Shown: one piece after another, positions 33,754-42,361 of the stretch
Layout: the number at the start of each line of letters is the position of its first letter
Position numbering within the stretch: the stretch's first letter is position 1
NCBI RefSeq assembly: GCF_024734665.1
Contig: NZ_CP102931.1
Coordinates: 1,734,001-1,798,000 of the forward strand
From: Variovorax paradoxus
GTDB lineage: Bacteria; Pseudomonadota; Gammaproteobacteria; Burkholderiales; Burkholderiaceae_C
Reading direction: 5' to 3'
Length of the DNA: 64,000 bases
The notes under the pieces: model-generated
What the model saw: only the letters and a program-made list of their open reading frames with translations
Told to the model about the DNA's origin: nothing
Database searches by the model: none
Position numbers and translations under genes: made by a program

Positions 33754-34858
33754 TTACACGCCTTGCTTGAGAGAGGCTTCGATGAACACGTCGAGGTCGC
33801 CGTCCAGCACCTTCTGCGTGGCCGAAACTTCCACGTTGGTGCGCAGGTCCTTGATGCGGCTGTTGTCCAGCACGTAGCTACGGATCTGGTGGCCCCAGCC
33901 CACGTCGGTCTTGCTGTCTTCGAGCTTTTGCTGCTCTTCCTGGCGCTTGCGCATCTCGTGGTCGTACAGGCGCGAGCGCAGGCGCTTCCACGCCACGTCG
34001 CGGTTGCTGTGCTGGCTGCGGCCGTCCTGGCACTGCACCACGATGCCGGTCGGGATGTGCGTCAGGCGCACGGCCGAGTCGGTCTTGTTGATGTGCTGGC
34101 CGCCCGCGCCGCTGGCGCGGAAGGTGTCGGTGCGCACGTCGGACGGGTTGATCTCGATCTCGATGGAGTCGTCGATTTCCGGGTACACGAAGATGCTGGC
34201 AAAGCTGGTGTGCCGCCCGCCCGACGAGTCGAACGGCGACTTGCGCACCAGGCGGTGCACGCCGGTTTCGGTACGCAGCAGGCCGAAGGCGTAGTCGCCC
34301 TCGACCTTGATGGTCGCGCCCTTGATGCCGGCGGTGTCGCCGGGCGTTTCGTCTTCGATCTGCGTCTTGAAGCCCTTGCGCTCGGCGTACTTCAGGTACT
34401 GGCGCAGCAGCATGCTGGCCCAGTCGCAAGCCTCGGTGCCGCCGGCGCCGGCCTGGATGTCGACAAAGGCGTTCAGCGGATCGGCCGGGTTGTTGAACAT
34501 CCGGCGGAATTCGAGCTGCTTGATGTCGGCTTCGAGCGTGGCGGCGTCATCGGCAATGGCCTGCAGGCCGTCCATGTCGCCGTCTTCCTTCGACATTTCG
34601 AAGAGTTCGGTGTTGTCCGAGAGCCCGTTGGTGAGCCGGTCGAGCGTGACGACCACGTCGTCGAGCGACTTCTTTTCCTTGCCTAGTTCCTGGGCCTTCT
34701 TCGGGTCGTTCCAGACGTTCGGGTCTTCGAGCGATGCGTTGACTGTCCTCAGTCGTTCAGCTTTTGCATCGTAGTCAAAGATACCTCCGTAAATCGACCG
34801 TACGGACGCTCAGGTCCGCGAGCATTGCGCCGATTTGGTTGATCTGTTCTGCGTCCAT
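33754..34858 (-). CDS. prfB: Peptide chain release factor 2, programmed +1 frameshift
   Basis: RF2 ends translation at UGA and UAA. The first 27 codons from ATG 34858 end with CTT TGA C (34780-34774), preceded by the Shine-Dalgarno-like CGGAGG. Ribosomes slip +1 at CTT when RF2 is scarce, and continue as DYDAKAE into the main frame. The full product is 367 residues, the usual size. SPF anticodon-like tripeptide at 207-209, GGQ at 252-254. This is the classical autoregulatory design. It heads the prfB-HAD-pepN-fbp run. Confidence 0.96.
34774..34786 (-). promoter_or_regulatory. prfB programmed frameshift site
   Basis: Read on the minus strand: AGG, TAT, CTTTGAC, with an internal Shine-Dalgarno-like element just upstream. 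The in-frame TGA stop follows CTT; the skipped base is the T at 34777. This is the standard RF2 autoregulation signal. Confidence 0.95.
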
Positions 34859-34936
34859 GGGGTGTCCTGACTGTGTTCGGGGAAACCGGGCATTTTCTCA
34901 CGGTCCGCCGAGCTGCCAAGGAGCGCCCTTGTATTG

Positions 34937-34975
34937 CTCCTTCCCCCTCTGGGGGAAGGCTGGGATGGGGGCGGG
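34937..34975. repeat. REP-like palindrome, left copy
   Basis: CCTTCCCCC-tct-GGGGGAAGG hairpin with a CTGGGATGGGGGC tail. It is the same architecture as the repeat at the window start, paired with an inverted copy 45 bases downstream. Confidence 0.75.
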
Positions 34976-35019
34976 CAGGGCGCTTGTGGTGCCCGTTGCT
35001 CCCAGCGCGAGCGCCGCTT

Positions 35020-35054
35020 GCCCCACCCCGGCCCTCCCCCAGCGGGGGAGGGAG
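35020..35054. repeat. REP-like palindrome, right inverted copy
   Basis: GCCCCACCCCGG tail followed by the CCTCCCCC-agc-GGGGGAGG stem. It lies just after the 3' end of the metQ gene and may also act as its transcript-end hairpin. Confidence 0.75.
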
Positions 35055-35065
35055 AAAGACCGAAA

Positions 35066-35878
35066 TCAGAACGCCGGCACGAGCGAGCCCTTGAACTGGG
35101 TTTCGATGAAGCTCTTCACCTCGGGCGACTGGTAGGCCGCCACGAGGCGCTTGGCCCAGGGCTTGTCCTTGTCGGCGCGGCGCACGGCGATCAGGTTGGC
35201 GTACGGGCTCTTCGGCGATTCCTTGATCACGGCGTCCTTGTTCAGCGACAGGCCGGCCTTCTCGGCGTAGTCGTTGTTGATGGAGGCAATGGTCAGGTCG
35301 TCGAGCGAGCGCGGCAGTTGGGCAGCATCGAGAGCGACCAGCTTCAGCTTCTTGGGGTTCGTCACCACGTCCAGCGGCGTGGCCGTGTTGTTCTTCACCG
35401 CCTCGGGCTTCAGCGTGATCAGGCCGGCCTGCTGCAGCAGCAACAGCGCGCGGTTGCCGTTAGACGGGTCGTTCTGGATGCCGACCGAGGCGCCATCGGG
35501 CAGCTGGTCGATCGACTTGATCTTGCGCGAGTAGAAGCCCAGCGGCGCGGTGATGGTCAGGCCCACGGGCACGATGTCGAAGCCGCGCGCCTTGTTCTGG
35601 TTGTCGAGAAAGGGCTGGTGCTGGAAGGCGTTGGCGTCGAGGTCGCCCGAGGCCAGCGCTGCATTGGGCAGTTGGTAGTCGTTGAACACCACGACCTGGA
35701 TGTTCAGGCCGTCCTTGGCAGCGACCTTCTTGACCACCTCGAAGATCTGCTCGCCGTTGCCGACGGAGACGCCGACCTTGAGCGTGTTCTTGTCCTGCGC
35801 GAAGGCGGTGCTGCCGGCAAAAAGGGCGGCGGCCAGCGTGGCAAGGGCGAGGGTGCGGCGGCGGAAAGAGGTATGCAT
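35066..35878 (-). CDS. metQ: MetQ/NlpA-family ABC transporter substrate-binding protein
   Basis: A 270-residue periplasmic receptor with a Sec signal (residues 1-28, ending AFA) and no lipobox cysteine. The family landmarks are DYQLPNAALASGDLDANAFQH, IQNDPSNGNRAL and the C-terminal AAYQSPEVKSF. These proteins bind methionine or related compounds for the MetNI permease. It is divergent from metN across a 237-base region with two palindromes. The ATG at 35878 starts directly at the signal peptide. Confidence 0.88.
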   Translation of the reverse strand: MHTSFRRRTLALATLAAALFAGSTAFAQDKNTLKVGVSVGNGEQIFEVVKKVAAKDGLNIQVVVFNDYQLPNAALASGDLDANAFQHQPFLDNQNKARGFDIVPVGLTITAPLGFYSRKIKSIDQLPDGASVGIQNDPSNGNRALLLLQQAGLITLKPEAVKNNTATPLDVVTNPKKLKLVALDAAQLPRSLDDLTIASINNDYAEKAGLSLNKDAVIKESPKSPYANLIAVRRADKDKPWAKRLVAAYQSPEVKSFIETQFKGSLVPAF

Positions 35879-35951
35879 GTCGTTGCGCGAAATCAAAAAA
35901 AGAAGGCGCGAATGTGGCATTGCCGCCAGCGTTTGGGAACGAACCAATGCG

Positions 35952-35963
35952 CATATCGATATG
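35952..35963. promoter_or_regulatory. Perfect palindrome in the metQ-metN divergent promoter region
   Basis: CATATCGATATG, inside the longer match ATGCGCATAT that recurs at 35993. Likely a regulator-binding site shared by the divergent genes; the regulator is unknown. Confidence 0.4.
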
Positions 35964-35990
35964 GCGTGTCTTGCCCGCTACAGGATTTCC

Positions 35991-36010
35991 TTATGCGCAT
36001 ATGCGTATAA
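35991..36010. promoter_or_regulatory. Second palindrome in the metQ-metN divergent promoter region
   Basis: Near-perfect palindrome TTATGCGCATATGCGTATAA with the exact core CGCATATGCG. Its centre is 43 bases (about four helical turns) from the palindrome at 35952, consistent with paired operator sites. Confidence 0.45.
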
Positions 36011-36115
36011 ACAGCATCCTTTTTGTTCGTTCCCTTTCGCTGCGTTTCTTTTCATACTCGGCACCTTTTTGCGAACCTCCGCGACCTGCCTTTGCGCGGG
36101 CTGCGCTTCTTTTCC

Positions 36116-36985
36116 ATGACCCACCCTACGCCTGACACGGGCCGCGGCAATCACGCGGCGCCAGTCATCCGTCTTCAATCGGTGCAGAAGTCTTTCGCCT
36201 TGCCCAACGGCGAGGTGTTCGACGCCGTGCAGTCGCTGTCGCTCGACATCCAGCAGGGCGACGTGTTCGGCCTGATCGGCAAGAGCGGCGCCGGCAAATC
36301 GACGCTGCTGCGCCTTATCAACCTGCTGGAGCGGCCCGATTCGGGCCAGGTCTTCGTCGGCGGGCGCGACCTCACCACGCTCTCGCGCCGCGAGCTGCGC
36401 GACACGCGCCAGAACATCGGCATGATCTTCCAGCAGTTCAACCTGCTGCAGAACGCCACGGTGTTCGACAACGTGGCCTTCCCGCTGAAGATCCACGGCC
36501 GCCATTCGAAGGCCGAAATCAACGCACGTGTGCGCGAATGCCTGGCGCTCGTGGGCCTGGCCGAGAAGATCGACACCTACCCGGCCCAGCTCTCCGGCGG
36601 CCAGAAGCAGCGCGTGGCCATTGCCCGCGCGCTGGCGCCGCGCCCGCAGGTGCTGCTGTGCGACGAGCCCACCTCGGCGCTCGACTCCGAAACCACGCGC
36701 TCGCTGCTGGAAACGCTGCGCGAAATCAACGAGAAGATCGGCGTGACCATCGTGATCGTCACGCACGAGCTGTCGGTGGTCGAGGTGCTGTGCCGCAACG
36801 TGGCCATTCTCGAAAAGGGCCGGCTGGTGGAGCAGTTCGCGGTCGATGCACCGAGCGTCGAGCGCAAGACCGCGCTGGGCCGCGAAATCGACGAACTGGT
36901 GCGCCGCCGCGAACGCGAGGCGCGCGAACCCTACTCGCCGCGCCCGCCGTCGCAGCTCGGCGCACAGGAGCTGGCCTATGTTTGA
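36116..36985 (+). CDS. metN: Methionine ABC transporter ATP-binding protein
   Basis: A 289-residue ABC ATPase with Walker A GKSGAGKS (55-62), signature LSGGQKQR and Walker B LLCDEPTSALD. The C-terminal regulatory tail is short compared with full-length E. coli MetN (343 residues), so methionine feedback through a NIL domain may be absent. The ATG at 36116 precedes the normal N-terminus. The 3' end overlaps metI by 8 bases. Confidence 0.92.
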   Translation: MTHPTPDTGRGNHAAPVIRLQSVQKSFALPNGEVFDAVQSLSLDIQQGDVFGLIGKSGAGKSTLLRLINLLERPDSGQVFVGGRDLTTLSRRELRDTRQNIGMIFQQFNLLQNATVFDNVAFPLKIHGRHSKAEINARVRECLALVGLAEKIDTYPAQLSGGQKQRVAIARALAPRPQVLLCDEPTSALDSETTRSLLETLREINEKIGVTIVIVTHELSVVEVLCRNVAILEKGRLVEQFAVDAPSVERKTALGREIDELVRRREREAREPYSPRPPSQLGAQELAYV

Positions 36986-37640
36986 GAACATCGCCCCCAT
37001 CCTCCCCGAGCTGTGGGTCGCCACCGGCCAGACCTTCATGATGCTGGCCATCGGCCTTTCGGCCGCCGTGCTCATCGGCGGGCCGCTGGGCATCTTGCTG
37101 TTCCTTCTGGGCCCTGGCCAGTCGCTCGAGAACAAGCCCGCGTTCCTGGTGCTCAACTGGCTGGTGAACACGGTGCGTTCGTTCCCTTTCATCATCCTGC
37201 TGGTGGCCCTGGTGCCGTTCACGCGGGTGATCGCGGGCACGTCGATCGGGCCGCTGGCGGCCGCGGTGCCGCTGTCGTTCGCGGCCATTCCGTACCTGGC
37301 CCGGCTGGTCGACCAGTGCCTGCGCGAAGTGCCGCGCGGCGTGATCGAGGCGGCGCATGCCATGGGCGCGACCGAGCTGCAGATTGTCTGGCGCGTGCTG
37401 CTGGTCGAGGCCCGTTCGGGGCTGGTGCTGGCGCTGACCGTGCTGGCCGTGAGCTTTCTCTCGTACTCGGCCGTGGCCGGCGTGGTGGGCGGCGGCGGCA
37501 TCGGCGACCTGGCCATCCGCTACGGCTACTACCGTTTCCAGACCGACGTGATGGTGCTCACCGTGGCGCTGCTCGTGGTGCTGGTACAGATCCTGCAATT
37601 CGTGGGCAACACCACGGCAAGCAGGCTCGACAAGCGTTGA
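36978..37640 (+). CDS. metI: Methionine ABC transporter permease
   Basis: A 220-residue inner-membrane permease with about five transmembrane helices and the EAA coupling loop (EAAHAMGATELQIVWRVLL). It matches MetI, which pairs with MetN to import methionine. The ATG overlaps the metN stop. The receptor gene follows after 34 bases, giving metN-metI-metQ. Confidence 0.94.
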   Translation: MFENIAPILPELWVATGQTFMMLAIGLSAAVLIGGPLGILLFLLGPGQSLENKPAFLVLNWLVNTVRSFPFIILLVALVPFTRVIAGTSIGPLAAAVPLSFAAIPYLARLVDQCLREVPRGVIEAAHAMGATELQIVWRVLLVEARSGLVLALTVLAVSFLSYSAVAGVVGGGGIGDLAIRYGYYRFQTDVMVLTVALLVVLVQILQFVGNTTASRLDKR

Positions 37641-37674
37641 TTCCTTCTCTTTTCTTCCCTGCTTTCCCAATCTC

Positions 37675-38502
37675 ATGAAAACCGCATTCCTGCGCCGCTC
37701 CGTTCTCGCCCTGTCCCTGGCTGCCGTCTCGCTGGGCGGCCTCTCGCTGCAGGCCCACGCGCAAGACCCCGCCAAGAAGAACCTGGTGATCGGCGGCACA
37801 GCCGGCTCCAACGCCGACCAGCTCAAGGCCGGCATCGTGCCCATCCTCGAAAAGAAGGGCTACAAGGTGAAGCTGGTCGAGTTCAACGACTACGTGCAGC
37901 CCAACCTGGCGCTGGCCCAGGGCTCGCTCGACGCCAATTTCTTCCAGCATCAGGTCTACCTGAAGAAGTTCGCGGCCGACCAGAAGCTCGACCTCGCCGA
38001 ACTGGTACAGGGCCCGATCGCGCCCATGGGCGTGTACTCGACCAAGCGCAAGACGCTGGCCGACGTGAAGGAAGGCGACCGCGTGACGCTGCCGAACGAC
38101 CCGAGCAACCTGGCCCGCGCATTGGTGCTGCTGGAGCAGAACAAGCTGATCACGATCAAGACCGGCATCGACCCGCTGCGCGCGTCTGAAAAAGACGTGG
38201 CCGAGAACCCGAAGAAGCTGAAGTTCATTCCGCTCGAAGCCGCGCAGCTGCCGCGCTCGCTGGGCGACACCGAGTACGCCATCGTCAACGGCAACTTCGC
38301 GATCTCGTCGGGCCTGAAGCTCACCGACGCCGTGGTGCTCGAGAAGACGCCCGACTACTACCTGAATGTGGTCGCCGTGAAGACCGCCGACAAGAACACC
38401 CAGTGGGCCAAGGACATCGCCGATGCCTATCGCTCGAAGGAGTTCAAGGCCGTGGTCGACAGCAAGTTCCAGGGCTACGCCAAGCCCAGCTTCCTGCAAT
38501 AA
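37675..38502 (+). CDS. metQ: MetQ/NlpA-family substrate-binding protein
   Basis: A 275-residue receptor with a signal peptide ending QAHA. It carries the conserved blocks LVEFNDYVQPNLALAQGSLD, LPNDPSNLARAL and LEAAQLPRSLGD. It is third in metNIQ. It differs considerably from the divergent copy at 35066, so the two may bind different ligands and share one permease. Confidence 0.92.
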   Translation: MKTAFLRRSVLALSLAAVSLGGLSLQAHAQDPAKKNLVIGGTAGSNADQLKAGIVPILEKKGYKVKLVEFNDYVQPNLALAQGSLDANFFQHQVYLKKFAADQKLDLAELVQGPIAPMGVYSTKRKTLADVKEGDRVTLPNDPSNLARALVLLEQNKLITIKTGIDPLRASEKDVAENPKKLKFIPLEAAQLPRSLGDTEYAIVNGNFAISSGLKLTDAVVLEKTPDYYLNVVAVKTADKNTQWAKDIADAYRSKEFKAVVDSKFQGYAKPSFLQ

Positions 38503-38526
38503 CCCTCCTTCAAGAAAAGGACTCCC

Positions 38527-38877
38527 ATGCCCGTTCTGGCCGTATTCGATGCTCAGGGAAGCTGGCGCGACACGCATGTGTGCGACGGCTGGATCACCGA
38601 ACACCTGGCCGGGCAGGGCGTGAGCTGGGGGCGTGGCAAGAAGAAGGGGCAGCGTGTGCTCGACAGCGCGGGGCTGTTCTATGTGCCGACTGCCGACGGC
38701 TACCTGGGGCTGTTGCTGGAGGCTGGCGAGTGGGCTGCCATGCCGGCCGGCAAACCGCATTTCTTCGATGCGGGCGAGGCCGAGTCGCTCGACGGCCTGC
38801 CTGCCGCGCTGCCGCTGTTCGAGGCTTTCGTCGAAGAAGTGCTGTCCCTCACGGGTAACGACGCCGACGAGGAGTGA
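38527..38877 (+). CDS. Hypothetical cupin-like protein, resembles acireductone dioxygenase
   Basis: A 116-residue protein. The segment LLEAGEWAAMPAGKPHFFDAG recalls the second cupin motif of acireductone dioxygenase (methionine salvage), but the HxH...E metal ligands of that enzyme are not complete. It follows the methionine transporter genes by 24 bases, same strand. It is either a divergent methionine-salvage relative or a non-catalytic cupin. Moderate certainty that it is a real gene, low for function. Confidence 0.7.
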   Translation: MPVLAVFDAQGSWRDTHVCDGWITEHLAGQGVSWGRGKKKGQRVLDSAGLFYVPTADGYLGLLLEAGEWAAMPAGKPHFFDAGEAESLDGLPAALPLFEAFVEEVLSLTGNDADEE

Positions 38878-38892
38878 AGGTGGGGGCTCTTG

Positions 38893-38990
38893 TTCGGGGT
38901 GCGCGCGAATGACACCGGGTACTCCCCTCCGCGAATGTCCCCCGGCCTTCGGCCTCCTCCTTTATTTCGCTGCGGGGAGCACCCGATGCC
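38893..38990. repeat. Left arm of a ~95-base inverted repeat
   Basis: Runs from TTCGGGGTGC through CTCCGCGAATGTCC and CTTTATTTCGCTGCG to GAGCACCCGATG. The right arm is at 39053-39146 with about 80% identity. The 62 bases between the arms carry no gene. This looks like a miniature non-autonomous element or two facing copies of a genomic repeat. Confidence 0.7.
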
Positions 38991-39052
38991 ATTCGCACAT
39001 GGGCGCTGCCGTTGTGCGGCTGGATTAAGCGCTGCGCTGAACGATCACGTCG

Positions 39053-39146
39053 ATGGGGTGCCTTGCGCAGCGAAATAAAGGGGGAGGCCGCAGGCCGGAG
39101 GACATTCGCGGAGCAAGGTACCCCGTCGGCGTGATCGCACCCCGAA
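39053..39146. repeat. Right arm of a ~95-base inverted repeat
   Basis: Reverse complement of the left arm: GATGGGGTGCCTTGC, CGCAGCGAAATAAAG, GGACATTCGCGGAGC, ending GCACCCCGAA. No transposase is encoded between the arms. Confidence 0.7.
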
Positions 39147-39165
39147 CGGTGCACCCCAACCGCCC

Positions 39166-40518
39166 TCAAGCCGCCAGCCGCTGCGTCGCCCGCCCGCCGG
39201 GCCGCGCCAACCCGAGGTGATCGCGCAGCGTGCGGCCTTCGTACTCGGTGCGAAAGATCCCGCGCTTCTGCAGGATCGGCACCACGCCATCGACAAAATC
39301 CTGCAGCCCATGCGGCAGCGCATCGGGCATCAGGTTGAACCCATCGGCCGCACCGGCCTTGAACCAGCGCTCGATGTCGTCCGCAATCTGCTCCGGCGTG
39401 CCGACGATCACGCGGTGCCCGCCGCCGCCCGCCAGTTCGCGGATCAGCTGCCGCACCGTGTAGCCGTGGGTGCGGCCTGCCGCGACCACCGCGTTGAAGA
39501 AGGTGTGGTTGCCGTTGCCATTGCCGGGCAGTGGGAGGTCGTCGGGCAGGCGCTCGTCGAGCTTCAGACGGTCGGGCGTGATGCCCAGCGTGCCGGCGAT
39601 GCGCGTCAGGCTGTAGTCCCACGGAATCAGGTCGACCAGTTCGTCGCGCCGGCGACGGGCTTCGGCCTCGGTGCTGCCGACGATGGTGGTCAGGCCCGCG
39701 AGCACCTTCACTGCGTCGGGGCCGCGGCCCAATTCGGCGGCGCGTGTCTTCAGCGCGCGCGCGTAGGCCAGCGATTCCTCGAACGACTGAGAGGCCGAGA
39801 ACACCGCCTCCGCATGGCGCGACGCCAGCTCGCGCCCGTCGGCAGATGCTCCGGCCTGCACCAGCACCGGGTGGCCCTGCGGCGGACGCGGCAGGTTCAG
39901 CGGCCCCTGCACCGCGAAGTGCTCGCCGCGGTGCGCAATGGCGTGCACCTTGGCCGTGTCGATGAAACTGCCAGTGGCCTTGTCGCCGATGAAGGCGTCG
40001 TCCTCCCAGCTGTCCCACAGCGCCTTCACGATGTCGGTGAACTCCGAGGCGCGTGCGTAGCGCTTCGCATGGTCGGGCGTGGCGTCGAGGCCGAAGTTGC
40101 GCGCCGATGGCAGGTCGGCCGTGGTCACCACGTTCCAGCCCGCGCGGCCGCCGCTCACATGGTCGAGCGTGGCGAAGCGGCGGGCGATGTTGTAGGGCTC
40201 GTTGTAGCTGGTCGAGGCCGTGGCGATCAGGCCGATGTGCGTGGTGGCGGCGGCCACGCAGGCCAGCAGTACCGTGGGTTCCAGCGCGGTGATCGGTCGG
40301 AAGTTGATCTGGTCGACGATGGCCGCGTTGTCCGCGAGGAACACCGCATCGAGCTTGGCCGACTCGGCGATCTGCGCCGTTCGGATGTAGTGCCGGACGT
40401 CGGCAAAGGCCCACGGATCACTCTCCGGCAGGCGCCATGCCGAGGGCACGAAGCCCGAGTGCAGGATGTTGACGTTGAGGTGCAGTTGCCGGGGCTTGGG
40501 GCTGTTCGAAAGGCTCAT
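39166..40518 (-). CDS. LLM-class FMN-dependent monooxygenase (NtaA/SnaA/DszA-like)
   Basis: A 450-residue flavin-dependent monooxygenase opening LHLNVNILHSGFVPSAWR and containing HYIRTAQIAESAKLDAVFLAD. It carries the subfamily's SGGRAGWNVVTT and LVQAGASADGRELA stretches. Relatives desulfurise or oxidise small organic molecules with reduced FMN. The start overlaps the stop of an upstream MetQ-like gene (ATGA), so the oxygenase and the uptake receptor are translationally coupled. A sulfur-containing substrate is an inference. Confidence 0.9.
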   Translation of the reverse strand: MSLSNSPKPRQLHLNVNILHSGFVPSAWRLPESDPWAFADVRHYIRTAQIAESAKLDAVFLADNAAIVDQINFRPITALEPTVLLACVAAATTHIGLIATASTSYNEPYNIARRFATLDHVSGGRAGWNVVTTADLPSARNFGLDATPDHAKRYARASEFTDIVKALWDSWEDDAFIGDKATGSFIDTAKVHAIAHRGEHFAVQGPLNLPRPPQGHPVLVQAGASADGRELASRHAEAVFSASQSFEESLAYARALKTRAAELGRGPDAVKVLAGLTTIVGSTEAEARRRRDELVDLIPWDYSLTRIAGTLGITPDRLKLDERLPDDLPLPGNGNGNHTFFNAVVAAGRTHGYTVRQLIRELAGGGGHRVIVGTPEQIADDIERWFKAGAADGFNLMPDALPHGLQDFVDGVVPILQKRGIFRTEYEGRTLRDHLGLARPGGRATQRLAA

Positions 40519-41348
40519 TGGGAGAAGTAGTCGGGCAGCCGGTAGCCGGCCCATGTCGGGTTGGCCTTGAAGAAGCGCTGGAACTCGGCCGACTGGTAGG
40601 CCGCTGCGATGTCTTTCGCGAACTGGGCTTGCTCGTTGCTGCGCTTGACGGCCACCACGTTCACGTAGGGCAGCGTCATGTTCTCGAGCTTGAGCGCATC
40701 GGTGAGCTTCAGGCCCGAGGCCACCGCGAAGTTGCCCTGCACGGCGGCAATGTCTGCATCGGCCAGCGAGCGCGGGGCCTGCGCGGCTTCGAGCGGCACC
40801 AGCTTCAGGCGCTTCGGGTTGTTCACGATGTCGCGCTCAGACACGGCGAGCGGGCTCACGCCCGGCTTGAGCGTGACCCAGCCGACGGTCGCGAGGATGT
40901 TGAGCGCGCGCGCCGCGTTCACCGGGTCCGAAGGCAGCGTGACCGTGGCACCGTCAGGCACCGTGTCGAGCGACTTGTGGCGCTGCGAGTACAGGCCCAT
41001 TGGCGGTGTCGGCACGTGCACCACGGGCACGAGGTCGAAGCCCTGCTGCTTGTTGGTGGCGTTGAGGTACAGCGTGTGCTGGAAGATGTTGGCGTCGATC
41101 TGCCCGCGCTCCACTGCGTCGTTGGGCTGCACGCCCTGGCTGAACTCGACGTACTTGACGGTGTAGCCGAGCTTCTTCAGCTGGGGCTCGATGCCGTTCG
41201 TGAAGGCATCGCGGTACGGGCCGGGCATGAAGCCCACGCGCAGGTCGGCGGCGTGGGCGGAGACCTGAAGAAGCAGGCTCAGGGCAAGGCCACCGAGCAA
41301 CGGAACGGACCAGCGCGCCAGCGAGGGCGCGCGCGAAGAAAAGCGCAT
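40515..41348 (-). CDS. MetQ/NlpA-family substrate-binding protein, third copy
   Basis: A 277-residue receptor with a signal peptide ending SAHA. Family blocks VEFSQGVQPNDAVERGQIDANIFQH and LPSDPVNAARALNIL are present. There is no permease or ATPase gene beside it. The coupled gene is a flavin monooxygenase, so this copy probably recognises that enzyme's substrate rather than methionine. It may share the MetNI permease encoded at 36.1-37.6 kb. Confidence 0.9.
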   Translation of the reverse strand: MRFSSRAPSLARWSVPLLGGLALSLLLQVSAHAADLRVGFMPGPYRDAFTNGIEPQLKKLGYTVKYVEFSQGVQPNDAVERGQIDANIFQHTLYLNATNKQQGFDLVPVVHVPTPPMGLYSQRHKSLDTVPDGATVTLPSDPVNAARALNILATVGWVTLKPGVSPLAVSERDIVNNPKRLKLVPLEAAQAPRSLADADIAAVQGNFAVASGLKLTDALKLENMTLPYVNVVAVKRSNEQAQFAKDIAAAYQSAEFQRFFKANPTWAGYRLPDYFSQ

Positions 41349-41458
41349 GACGGGCAACTCCGGGGAGGCAAGGGGAGCTGCGCACTCTAGGTCGCGGTGC
41401 CTGCGGCGCGAACGAAGATTCGTGCGCTTCGATATCCGCTTGTCGAATATCAGGCGGA

Positions 41459-42361
41459 TCAGGCGGGCTGGCCTTCGTTCTTCAGGAAGTCGACGAATGC
41501 GCGCAGCGGCGCAGGCATGTGCGTGCGGCTTGGGTAGTACAGGAACGGCCCCGAAAAACTCTGCCACCAGTCTTCGAGCACGGGCACCAGCGTGCCGCGG
41601 TCGATGGAGGGCCTCAGGTATTCGTCGAAGGTGTAGATCAGGCCCAGGCCCGACTCGGCGGCGTGCAGTTCGAGGTCGAGCATCGACGCGATCAGCGGCC
41701 CGCCCGGCGTGATCTTGACGGCCTTGCCCTTGCGCACGAAGCCCCAGGTGGCGAGCACGCCACTCGGAAAACGGTGGGCGATGCAGGCGTGCTGCAGCAG
41801 GTCGGTCGGGTGCCTGGGCGTTCCGTGCTTCGCCAGGTAGGCAGGCGAGGCCGCGGCCACGAAGCGCTGCGTGCGAGGGCCCAGAGGCACGGCGATCATG
41901 TCGCGCGCAATGCTCTCGTCGTAGCGGATGCCGGCGTCGAAGCCTGCGGCGAGCACGTCGATGAAGGTGTCGTTGGTCGTGATCTCCAGCGTGATGCCGG
42001 GGTGCTCCGCCAGGAATCGGCTGGCCAGCGGCGGCAGCACGCGCTGCGTCACGATCGTCGGCACGTTCAGCCGCAGCGTGCCGGTGGGGCTGTCGCGAAA
42101 GCTGTTGAGCGTGTCGAGCGCGCCCGCGATGTCGTCGAGCGCGGGCGAGATGCGGTCAAGCAGCCGCTGGCCGGCTTCGGTCGGCGTAACGCTGCGCGTG
42201 GTGCGGTTCAGCAGGCGCACGCCAAGCTGCGCTTCGAGCCGCCGCATGGCCTCGCTGAGCGAGGAGGGTGATACGCCGCGCAGCGTGGCGGCGCCTCGAA
42301 AGCCGCGTGCCCGGGTCACTGCCACAAAGGCGCCGAGATCGGAAAGATCGGGATCGGTCAT
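41459..42361 (-). CDS. LysR-family transcriptional regulator
   Basis: A 300-residue LysR protein with the N-terminal helix-turn-helix (RGFRGAATLRGVSPSSLSEA, about residues 19-38) followed by LLNRTTRSVTPTEAG and an effector domain. It is divergent from an aldo/keto reductase gene (137-base gap), a frequent pairing in which the regulator activates the reductase. The chosen ATG lies at the standard family N-terminus. Confidence 0.92.
   Translation of the reverse strand: MTDPDLSDLGAFVAVTRARGFRGAATLRGVSPSSLSEAMRRLEAQLGVRLLNRTTRSVTPTEAGQRLLDRISPALDDIAGALDTLNSFRDSPTGTLRLNVPTIVTQRVLPPLASRFLAEHPGITLEITTNDTFIDVLAAGFDAGIRYDESIARDMIAVPLGPRTQRFVAAASPAYLAKHGTPRHPTDLLQHACIAHRFPSGVLATWGFVRKGKAVKITPGGPLIASMLDLELHAAESGLGLIYTFDEYLRPSIDRGTLVPVLEDWWQSFSGPFLYYPSRTHMPAPLRAFVDFLKNEGQPA

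Noticed and set aside
35880..36115. SAM riboswitch in front of the methionine transport genes
   Set aside because: The region lacks the conserved SAM-I or SAM-II core; the palindromes point to protein control.
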